Source: T1SED10-198M sp003554345 [NCBI: Candidatus Sumerlaeota bacterium]
GTDB taxonomy: Bacteria; Sumerlaeota; T1SED10-198M
Assembly (NCBI GenBank): GCA_003554345.1
Contig: PWGE01000285.1
Coordinates: 1-15,086 of the forward strand
Reading direction: 5' to 3'
Length of the DNA: 15,086 nucleotides
Position 1 is the first letter of the stretch, and each line of letters starts with the position of its first letter. Made by a program: the position numbers and the translations under genes. Shown here one piece after another: positions 8,440 to 15,086 of the stretch. Below the pieces are notes generated by a model that did not search any database, was not told the origin of the DNA, and saw only the letters and a list, made by a program, of their open reading frames with translations.

Positions 8440-8443
8440 CTCC
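8440..8443 (-). promoter_or_regulatory. Ribosome binding site deciding the dnaK start
   Basis: GGAG on the minus strand (8443-8440), preceded by an A-run, lies 8 nt before the ATG at 8431. It overlaps the more distal GTG (8440-8438), which therefore cannot be the main start. The A-run joins it to the foot of the groEL-dnaK hairpin only about 5 nt upstream. Confidence 0.75.
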
Positions 8444-8448
8444 TTTTT

Positions 8449-8481
8449 TTTCCCCGGGGAGCTTTTCACTCCCCGGAGAAA
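8449..8481 (-). other. Hairpin between groEL and dnaK
   Basis: In the minus transcript a GC-rich stem pairs 8481-8469 with 8461-8449 around a 7-nt loop (UGAAAAG). Its core is CCGGGGAG/CUCCCCGG, extended by a U-G pair (8477/8453) and A-U pairs to 13 bp. The U-G pair is C-A on the opposite strand. It is followed by A residues rather than Us, so it is not a typical intrinsic terminator. It begins about 28 nt after the groEL stop and ends just before the dnaK ribosome binding site. Protection of the groESL mRNA 3' end, or reduced readthrough into dnaK, are plausible roles. Confidence 0.65.
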
Positions 8482-8509
8482 TATTATATTTACTTTACTG
8501 TCGCAGGAA

Positions 8510-10150
<1,641 letters not shown>

Positions 10151-10171
10151 TTAACCTCCTCAATAAATTTG

Positions 10172-10459
10172 TTATTCTACGATCGCTAAAATATCATTTT
10201 CTTTAAGTATCAGGTACTCTACTCCGTCAATCTTCACATCAGTACCTGCATACTTGCCAAATAAGACAGTATCGCCTTCTTTGACTTCCATGGGGTTCAC
10301 ATCACCCTTCTCATTGCGACTACCCGGACCTGCTGCTACCACTTTACCTTTTTGTGGCTTTTCTTTTGCCGTGTCCGGAATAACAATGTTGCCTACCTTC
10401 TTTTCCTCTTCTTCGATCCTTTCTACAAGGACGCGGTCGCTTAAAGGTCTGACTTTCAT
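10172..10459 (-). CDS. groES: Co-chaperonin GroES (Hsp10)
   Basis: Forms the heptameric lid of the GroEL folding chamber. The 95-residue protein has the standard N-terminus [20 protein letters not shown], the mobile loop [14 protein letters not shown] (about 22-35), which contains the hydrophobic tripeptide that docks on GroEL, and the C-terminal strand [16 protein letters not shown] strong AGGAGG ribosome binding site is 6 nt before the ATG. It is the first gene of the chaperone run, about 34 nt downstream of the predicted start of a sigma-54 promoter. Confidence 0.99.
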   Translation of the reverse strand: MKVRPLSDRVLVERIEEEEKKVGNIVIPDTAKEKPQKGKVVAAGPGSRNEKGDVNPMEVKEGDTVLFGKYAGTDVKIDGVEYLILKENDILAIVE

Positions 10460-10502
10460 TGCTAACCTCCTCTTCTAGTTTTTTTTGTTTTCATGTAATA
10501 TA

Positions 10503-10520
10503 AAGCAAACCCTGTGCCAA
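10503..10520 (-). promoter_or_regulatory. Sigma-54 (-24/-12) promoter upstream of groES
   Basis: The minus strand reads TTGGCACAGGGTTTGCTT (10520-10503). The -24 GG is at 10518-10517 and the -12 GC at 10506-10505, separated by exactly 10 nt. The -24 half (TTGGCAC) and -12 half (TTTGCTT) match the sigma-54 consensus (TGGCAC N5 TTGCW). The predicted transcript starts near 10493, giving a 34-nt leader with AGGAGG before groES. As a sigma-70 promoter, TTGGCA and TATATT would be only 12 bp apart, which is too short. No CIRCE inverted repeat is present. Sigma-54 promoters need an AAA+ activator bound upstream. Confidence 0.72.
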
Positions 10521-10856
10521 AAACTAAGGGAATAATTTTATTCTTTTTTTATCAATGGATATTAAGGACATGAAGATAAAAGCAGTGAAGCGGATAAAAA
10601 AAGAAATAGAGTTGCAGGGAAAAAATTGGCCCGGGGCTATACAGAAAGAAAAGCAGACAGTATATGCCTGAAGAACAGAGGAACGATAGAGTGAGGAATT
10701 CCCGCAGAAGGGTGTGAGGTGGATGGTAACCTTGAACCCCCCTCTCTTATAATGTGTCCTGTAAGAGGTAACAGGTAATAAGAATAAAGGGTCAATATGT
10801 ATCAATTTAATACGGTGAAGTAGAAGGCGTCCGTATTTGTGTATCTCCAATACGTT
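10521..10856. other. Non-coding region upstream of the groES promoter
   Basis: No convincing gene. A 108-codon minus-strand frame here has low-complexity hydrophobic content, no ribosome binding site and no recognisable fold. Candidate control elements are a repeated GATAAAA (10575-10581 and 10593-10599, 18 bp apart) and an imperfect dyad CAGACA-N5-TGCCTG (10654-10670). These lie about 57-150 bp upstream of the -24 box, where a sigma-54 activator would be expected to bind. A 6-bp dyad CGTATT/AATACG (10832-10854) follows the stop of the membrane-protein gene but has no T-tract. Confidence 0.5.
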
Positions 10857-11921
10857 TCAGACCTTATCGGCATCCACATCTTCGAGAATATCTGAAAGCG
10901 AAATGCCTGTCTGAGCGAGGTAAAACAATCCAAAAGATACGATAAAGAACATCTGCACGACATGGACTACAAGGGTAAAGGAAAGGGCAAGTCCCTCATC
11001 GAAGTTCAGCAATACCAGGGCAAACATGCCTGCCAGCTCAAAAAGACCCCAATAACCGGGGGCAGAAGGTATCATCACCCCGAAACATATCATCAGGCTG
11101 GTGAAAAGAGCCTGATGGTAATTCAAGGTGATTTCAGGAATGGAACGGGAAGCAGCGTAAAAGCTCAAGCCTACCAGTAACCAAACGGCAAAACTGAGCA
11201 ACAGTGTCATTATGACTGCCCGGGCATTTTTTAGTGACTGGAAACCATGAATAAGTTGAAGGTACATTGATTTTATTTTTTGAAAGAAGCGGGCTGGCAG
11301 AATTTTGCTGCTGAATTCAATAACCTTAAGTCCCAACTCCTGAAAGAAGGAAAATTGAAAAGCAAGAATTACCAGGAAGACAAAAGTGGTCATATATGCA
11401 ACATTGCGCACCAGGGCTTCAATAATTTGACCGCTTATTTCATATCCTTCGAAGGACAACCTGAAATCCGGGGGGATTTCCAGGCGCAGGAGAAGAGGCG
11501 TAAAAAGGATGAGCACGGCAAGTAAATCGTATACTCTTTCAACAACAATGGTAGAAAATCCAAAAGAGAACGTCAGATTATGCTTCTTTTTGAGAATAAC
11601 GGCTCTGGCGAACTCTCCTATTCGAAGGGGAAGAATTGAATTTAATGCGAAACCAATAGCGCATATTTTGTAAAGCGAATAGGATGGCATTTTTTTATTA
11701 TGGGCTGCAAGATAATGCCACCGGACTCCGCGGATGAAAAGTTGAAAGAGAGTCAGAAAACCAAAAACAAGAAGCCATGGAATCCTGACATTTCGGATGA
11801 TGCTCCATACCTGGGGAAGATTGACATCCTTAAAAGCCAGCCACAGACCGGCAGCGGTAAGAAAAAAGCCAACAATGACCTTGATCCAGTGAAGTTTAAG
11901 AAGTTGCCAGAATGTCGACAT
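10857..11921 (-). CDS. Flippase-like integral membrane protein (LPG synthase TM-domain / UPF0104 family)
   Basis: A 354-residue multi-pass inner-membrane protein with about eight hydrophobic segments, starting with VIVGFFLTAAGLWLAF near residues 15-30. It resembles the membrane domain found in lysylphosphatidylglycerol synthases and stand-alone UPF0104 proteins. Features seen are GVRWHYLA (about 65-72), a PLRIGEFARA motif (about 99-108), VERVYDL (about 127-133) and PGYWGLFE in the C-terminal half. There is no aminoacyl-transferase domain, so lipid lysinylation is not expected. Family members are proposed to move or flip lipid-linked substrates, and the substrate here is unknown. The ATG has GAGGGA 9 nt upstream and lies 31 nt behind lepB, probably in one transcript. 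Confidence 0.82.
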   Translation of the reverse strand: MSTFWQLLKLHWIKVIVGFFLTAAGLWLAFKDVNLPQVWSIIRNVRIPWLLVFGFLTLFQLFIRGVRWHYLAAHNKKMPSYSLYKICAIGFALNSILPLRIGEFARAVILKKKHNLTFSFGFSTIVVERVYDLLAVLILFTPLLLRLEIPPDFRLSFEGYEISGQIIEALVRNVAYMTTFVFLVILAFQFSFFQELGLKVIEFSSKILPARFFQKIKSMYLQLIHGFQSLKNARAVIMTLLLSFAVWLLVGLSFYAASRSIPEITLNYHQALFTSLMICFGVMIPSAPGYWGLFELAGMFALVLLNFDEGLALSFTLVVHVVQMFFIVSFGLFYLAQTGISLSDILEDVDADKV

Positions 11922-11952
11922 AGATTGAGATCCCTCTTGGGCAAAAGCCGTA

Positions 11953-12840
11953 TTAGCGTATAAAGCCTATATTCTGAAGAGGCCAGAAGCAAAAGAGAGC
12001 TTTGCCACCGATGTTTTCTCTGGGAATATCGCCCCAGAAACGGCTGTCAAAACTGCTGGAGCTATTGTCTCCCAGGGCATAAAAATGGTCCGGCTGAACC
12101 GTATGGTCATCCAGCCTGTTTATAGTGAAATACTCATTATTATAAAGGATGGGATGTTCTTCTATCCTTTCCCCATCCAGGTATAAACGGTCGTTCTGTA
12201 TACTGAGGGTATGGGCATCAAGAGCGGCGATTCGCTTAATGTATTTCGGTTTGCTGGAATCATAAATATCTGCAGGCGTTTTGAACATTATCACATCACC
12301 AATTTGTGGTTCCCGGAACCAGTAATAGAATTTATTTATAACCAAACGACTGTATTCCCGGTTAACCTCATCAATCTGACGTATTTCATCAAGGTAATCA
12401 AAAGGTGATTCCAGTTCCCAGTTGGCTTCATCTTCTTGTATAATAACCGGATGAAATATTTCTGCATACTGTTCTTTTATCTGCTCCAGAGAAACATCCA
12501 TTTCTCCCTGTACTGAAAAGCTCCTGGTGCGAGGGTGATACAATACTGCAAAAGGAGCTGATGCCACCATTTTTAAAGGCCAACCTTCTCCAACCTGATG
12601 TTCGAATAATACAATATCGTCTTCCCCGGATTGAGTGAGATCAATGCGGGCAGCAAAATCGCCCATCAGGGTAGGAGTCATGGAGCCGGTGGGAACCTGG
12701 TACAGTTCTACGACAAAAGTTCGGAAGAACATGGCGATAAAGAGGGCAAAGACAAGTGCATCAATATTTTCACGCAGTTTAATAAGAAAACTGCGCTGCT
12801 CAGTCTTTTTTTTCTTTTTCCTGGAAGGGCGGGCGCTCAC
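11953..12840 (-). CDS. lepB: Signal peptidase I with a long internal insert
   Basis: Membrane serine protease that removes signal peptides from exported proteins. With the GTG start at 12840 it has 295 residues: a very basic N-terminus (residues 4-13), one transmembrane segment (about 27-45), the catalytic serine S53 in PTGSMTPTL, the general-base lysine K202 in KYIKRI, and the late motifs GDNS (258-261) and SFDSRFWG (263-270). The GDVIMFK strand (181-187), normally about 30 residues after the serine, comes about 130 residues after it, because about 100 extra residues (roughly 62-164) precede RLVINKFYYWF. The GTG is chosen over a TTG at 12921 because AAGGA lies upstream of it and the TTG is itself part of the likely -35 box. 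Confidence 0.88.
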   Translation of the reverse strand: MSARPSRKKKKKTEQRSFLIKLRENIDALVFALFIAMFFRTFVVELYQVPTGSMTPTLMGDFAARIDLTQSGEDDIVLFEHQVGEGWPLKMVASAPFAVLYHPRTRSFSVQGEMDVSLEQIKEQYAEIFHPVIIQEDEANWELESPFDYLDEIRQIDEVNREYSRLVINKFYYWFREPQIGDVIMFKTPADIYDSSKPKYIKRIAALDAHTLSIQNDRLYLDGERIEEHPILYNNEYFTINRLDDHTVQPDHFYALGDNSSSSFDSRFWGDIPRENIGGKALFCFWPLQNIGFIR

Positions 12841-12865
12841 GGGGTGATTTTTTCCTTCTCTGGGA

Positions 12866-12898
12866 TTGACAATAAAATATGATGAGTTTAAATATAAT
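12866..12898 (+). promoter_or_regulatory. Candidate promoter of tRNA-Leu
   Basis: A consensus TTGACA (12866-12871) and a consensus TATAAT (12893-12898) lie upstream of the tRNA, but with a 21-bp spacer, longer than the usual 16-18. TTAAAT (12888-12893), 16 bp from the -35, is an alternative -10. Starting near 12905 would give a 20-nt 5' leader. Confidence 0.45.
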
Positions 12899-12921
12899 AT
12901 ACCAAATCGAGGATAAGTCAA
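12894..12921 (-). promoter_or_regulatory. Candidate sigma-70 promoter of lepB
   Basis: On the minus strand TTGACT (12921-12916) and TATTAT (12899-12894) are separated by 16 bp. Transcription would start near 12887, leaving a leader of about 47 nt with AAGGA before the GTG start. It overlaps the -10 region of the divergent tRNA promoter. Confidence 0.55.
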
Positions 12922-12924
12922 AGG

Positions 12925-13012
12925 GCCGAAGTGGCGGAATTGGCAGACGCAGGGGATTCAAAATCCCCCGGGCTTTATGTCCCTGAGGGTTCAAGTCCCT
13001 CCTTCGGCACCA
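12925..13012 (+). tRNA. tRNA-Leu (anticodon CAA)
   Basis: An 88-nt class II tRNA decoding UUG. The acceptor stem pairs GCCGAAG (12925-12931) with CTTCGGC (13002-13008), followed by discriminator A and an encoded CCA (13010-13012). The anticodon stem GGGGA/TCCCC (12952-12956, 12964-12968) carries the loop TTCAAAA with anticodon CAA at 12959-12961. The T arm is GAGGG-TTCAAGT-CCCTC (12985-13001), and a long variable arm lies between, as expected for leucine. The D arm contains the usual GTGGCGGAAT...GGCAGAC pattern. Confidence 0.97.
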
Positions 13013-13070
13013 CCATCTTCTTTTCTTCTTTTTTCTGCCTTATCTGGAGCTACATTAAACATTCTTTCAG

Positions 13071-13099
13071 TTGTGAATTTGAGCGTAATGTGTTAAAAT
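13071..13099 (+). promoter_or_regulatory. Candidate sigma-70 promoter of the response regulator
   Basis: TTGTGA (13071-13076) and TAAAAT (13094-13099) are separated by 17 bp. Transcription would start near 13106, before the terminator-like hairpin at 13137-13164. If real, the regulator transcript has a leader of about 138 nt. Confidence 0.5.
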
Positions 13100-13136
13100 G
13101 ATTCACTGGATTTCGATTTTATTTTGTGTTTCTTAC

Positions 13137-13164
13137 GGTGAAAAACGAGATTTTCACCTTTTTT
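13137..13164 (+). terminator. Intrinsic terminator-like hairpin between tRNA-Leu and the regulator
   Basis: GGTGAAAA (13137-13144) pairs with TTTTCACC (13151-13158) around ACGAGA and is followed at once by six T residues (13159-13164). The 8-bp stem plus T-tract matches an intrinsic terminator on the plus strand. It could end the tRNA transcript. Because a good promoter lies upstream of it, it could also act as an attenuator in the regulator's leader. Confidence 0.65.
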
Positions 13165-13227
13165 CAATGAGGAAAAGGTATCAGATATGATGCCATTTTT
13201 TGTGACTGAAAGAAGGCCTGATATAAA

Positions 13228-13233
13228 GAGGAG
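13228..13233 (+). promoter_or_regulatory. Ribosome binding site deciding the regulator start
   Basis: GAGGAG 10 nt before the ATG at 13244. The upstream in-frame ATG at 13187 has only AGGAAAAGG at a poor distance and would add 19 residues before the REC domain, so 13244 is preferred. Confidence 0.75.
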
Positions 13234-13243
13234 CAAAACATAT

Positions 13244-14611
13244 ATGAAACCCAGAATATTAGTGGTCGATGATGAAGAAAAAGCGGCCCGGGGCATAAAA
13301 AGACTTCTTGAAATTTCCGGCGGGTACGACGTGGATATAGCCTGCCATGGTAAAGAAGCACTCGAGAAGATGGGAGAAGAGGCGTTTAATATTGTTATTA
13401 CAGATTATAAGATGCCGGAAATGAATGGGTTGGAACTTTTAGAAGCTATTAAGAAGCAACAGCCGGAGGTAGAGGTGATTGTTATCACTGCCTATGATAC
13501 AGAAGTAGGTCCGGCTGTAGATGCCATGAAATTAGGGGCTTTTGATTATATTACCAAACCCATTCAAACATCCGAGCTCAAGATCCAGATTAAAAAAGCC
13601 CTGGAAAGACAGAAATTGCAGAAAGAACGAGTCCTGTTCCAGGAGGAATTGGACAAAAAATACGGTTTGGATAATATCATTGGCAATTCACCGGCCATGC
13701 AGAAAGTGTATGAAAAAATCAGGCTGGTGGCGCCGACAAATGCTACTGTGCTCATAACCGGTGAAAGTGGTACAGGAAAAGAACTGGTGGCAGAAGCCAT
13801 TCACCGTTTGAGTTCTCGAAAAGATAAGCCGCTGGTTAAAGTCCATTGTGCGGCCTTACCGATGACTCTTTTAGAAAGTGAACTGTTTGGTCATGTAAAA
13901 GGGGCTTTTACGGGGGCAGTCAATACAAAGGCCGGTCGTTTTGAGATGGCAGATAAGAGTTCCCTGTTTCTGGACGAAATAAGCGAAATCGAGCCCTTTA
14001 TTCAGGTTAAATTGTTACGGGTTTTACAGGATCAGTTTATTGAACGGGTGGGAAGTACCAGGGGTTTTCAGGTAGATGTACGTATTATATGTGCTACCAA
14101 CCGTAAGCTTGAAGAACTGGTAAAAAAAAATAAATTTCGGGAAGATCTCTATTACCGGTTGAAGGTGGTAGAAATTGAACTGCCGCCGTTACGTGAAAGA
14201 GAGGGGGATATCCAGCTTCTCATTGACCATTTTGTGAAACATTTCTCCCGGATCCACAACAAAGAAGTCGAAGGGATAGCACCTAATGCCTTGAAGGTCC
14301 TTTATCAGTATCCCTGGCCTGGAAATATTCGGCAATTGCGTAATACTATAGAGAGCATGGTAGTTCTTTGCCGCTCCAGGACCATTCAGAAGAAAGATTT
14401 GCCGGAAGAAATCCAGAAATCTAAACGAAAAAACAACGTGCGAATGCCTCTGGGAATTTCTCTGCAAGAGGTTGAGAAAGAATATATCCTGGCAACCCTT
14501 CGCAAAAATGATTTCAACAAGGCTCAAACAGCGAAGGAACTGGGAATAGGAAGGAAGACTCTCTACCGTAAAATTGAGGAATATGACATACATTCATTTA
14601 CGGCTGAATAG
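13244..14611 (+). CDS. Sigma-54-dependent response regulator, NtrC family
   Basis: A 455-residue two-component activator of RNA polymerase holding sigma-54. The receiver domain (1-120) has the acidic pocket D9-D10-E11, phospho-acceptor D54 in ITDYKMP, T82 and K105. The AAA+ domain (about 143-375) has Walker A GESGTGKE (173-180), the sigma-54-contacting GAFTGA loop (220-225), Walker B LFLDEI (241-246), the FREDLYYRL arginine region (298-306) and sensor II PWPGNIRQLRN (358-368). A Fis-type helix-turn-helix lies at about 407-447. All key residues are intact, so it should be a working activator. The start is ATG 13244, set by GAGGAG. No histidine kinase is in the window. hslU begins 23 nt downstream, probably in the same transcript. 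Its targets are unknown; the groES promoter is a candidate. Confidence 0.95.
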   Translation: MKPRILVVDDEEKAARGIKRLLEISGGYDVDIACHGKEALEKMGEEAFNIVITDYKMPEMNGLELLEAIKKQQPEVEVIVITAYDTEVGPAVDAMKLGAFDYITKPIQTSELKIQIKKALERQKLQKERVLFQEELDKKYGLDNIIGNSPAMQKVYEKIRLVAPTNATVLITGESGTGKELVAEAIHRLSSRKDKPLVKVHCAALPMTLLESELFGHVKGAFTGAVNTKAGRFEMADKSSLFLDEISEIEPFIQVKLLRVLQDQFIERVGSTRGFQVDVRIICATNRKLEELVKKNKFREDLYYRLKVVEIELPPLREREGDIQLLIDHFVKHFSRIHNKEVEGIAPNALKVLYQYPWPGNIRQLRNTIESMVVLCRSRTIQKKDLPEEIQKSKRKNNVRMPLGISLQEVEKEYILATLRKNDFNKAQTAKELGIGRKTLYRKIEEYDIHSFTAE

Positions 14612-14634
14612 AAAATAAGGAGGAAGAATAGATA

Positions 14635-15086
14635 ATGACATCATCACCTTATACTCCCCGGGAAATTGTCGAGTTACTTGACAAATATATCATTGGACAG
14701 GAAGAGGCCAAGAAAACGATGGCCATTGCTTTGCGCAACAGGTATCGTCGTAAGCAGCTGGACCCGGAGATAGCGGAAGAAATATCTCCCAAGAATATTA
14801 TTATGATAGGGCCTACGGGTGTGGGAAAGACGGAAATAGCCCGTCGTTTGGCCCTCTTGTTGTATTCTCCCTTTCTAAAAGTAGAGGCTTCCAAATATAC
14901 GGAAGTAGGGTATATGGGGCGTGATGTTGAATCCATTATCCGTGATCTCGTTGAAATTGCTGTGCGTATGGTCAAGAAAGAACTTCTGAAACAGGTGCGG
15001 GAGAAAGCCGCCAAAAATGTTGAAGAACTGCTCCTTGACCTTTTATTACCGGAGTTGCCCAAAAAGCGCGAGGAAACAGAGGAGGA
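14635..15086 (+). CDS. hslU: ATP-dependent protease ATPase subunit HslU (partial)
   Basis: AAA+ unfoldase (Clp/Hsp100 family) that feeds substrates to the HslV peptidase. The first 150 codons are present and the window ends within the gene. Visible are the N-terminal [16 protein letters not shown], Walker A GPTGVGKT (59-66), and the pore-loop motif GYMGRD (92-97). The last visible part enters the intermediate (I) domain, which is charged and helical. AAGGAGGA at 14617-14624, 10 nt before the ATG, is a strong ribosome binding site. hslV, normally just upstream of hslU, is missing there and the sigma-54 regulator takes its place; hslV could lie beyond the window. Confidence 0.96.
   Translation, partial: MTSSPYTPREIVELLDKYIIGQEEAKKTMAIALRNRYRRKQLDPEIAEEISPKNIIMIGPTGVGKTEIARRLALLLYSPFLKVEASKYTEVGYMGRDVESIIRDLVEIAVRMVKKELLKQVREKAAKNVEELLLDLLLPELPKKREETEE

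Noticed and set aside
10460-10540. CIRCE operator (TTAGCACTC-N9-GAGTGCTAA) upstream of groES
   Set aside because: Searched on both strands here and before dnaK; no matching inverted repeat is present.
10524-10850. 108-codon minus-strand frame upstream of groES
   Set aside because: No ribosome binding site, atypical composition, and it fills exactly the region expected to hold promoter control elements.
13200-13227. TTGTGA-N16-TATAAA as a regulator promoter
   Set aside because: The transcript would start at about the ribosome binding site, leaving no usable leader.
13187-13243. Extended start of the response regulator at 13187
   Set aside because: It adds 19 residues before the normal receiver-domain start and lacks a well-placed ribosome binding site, while ATG 13244 has GAGGAG 10 nt upstream.
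14451-14466. Possible sigma-54 site TGGGAATTTCTCTGCA upstream of hslU
   Set aside because: Spacing fits GG-N10-GC, but both half-sites deviate from consensus and it lies inside the regulator's coding sequence about 170 bp before hslU.

Overview
This is a bacterial chromosomal segment of moderate base composition, dense in housekeeping and protein-quality-control genes, with no sign of phage, plasmid, transposase or CRISPR. The organism has a type III pantothenate kinase, an NtrC-type (sigma-54) regulator, the HslU protease ATPase and tRNA genes with an encoded CCA end. I cannot place it in a phylum from the sequence alone.

Layout. Positions 1-253 are non-coding and hold two related REP-like palindromes and a 15-bp direct repeat. 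A plus-strand coaX follows (254-1084). Its 3' end overlaps the 3' end of a convergent minus-strand gene for a secreted alpha/alpha-barrel protein (1009-2331). From 10459 down to 2533 the minus strand carries a seven-gene run: groES, groEL, dnaK, an unrecognised 68-residue protein, argS, dnaJ and rsmE. A 397-nt non-coding stretch (10460-10856) lies upstream of groES. Beyond it, also on the minus strand, are lepB (a signal peptidase I with an unusually long internal insert) and a flippase-like membrane protein. lepB is divergent from a plus-strand tRNA-Leu(CAA). The plus strand then carries a sigma-54-dependent response regulator (13244-14611) and the beginning of hslU, which is cut by the window end.

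Main point. The region upstream of groES has no CIRCE operator and no convincing sigma-70 promoter. It does have a near-consensus sigma-54 (-24/-12) element with exact GG-N10-GC spacing, about 34 nt upstream of a short leader with a strong ribosome binding site. In the same window an NtrC-family activator with an intact GAFTGA loop is encoded directly upstream of hslU. Together these suggest that in this organism folding and proteolysis genes (GroES/EL, DnaK/DnaJ, HslU) may be controlled by a two-component, sigma-54-dependent switch rather than by HrcA/CIRCE or sigma-32. The promoter motif is seen in the sequence; the link between this regulator and this promoter is inference.

Within the chaperone run, two intercistronic hairpins (groEL-dnaK and orf68-argS) each contain a pair that is U-G in the transcribed strand but C-A in the opposite strand, which fits a role in the mRNA. 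They may set the relative output of groESL, dnaK and argS-dnaJ.
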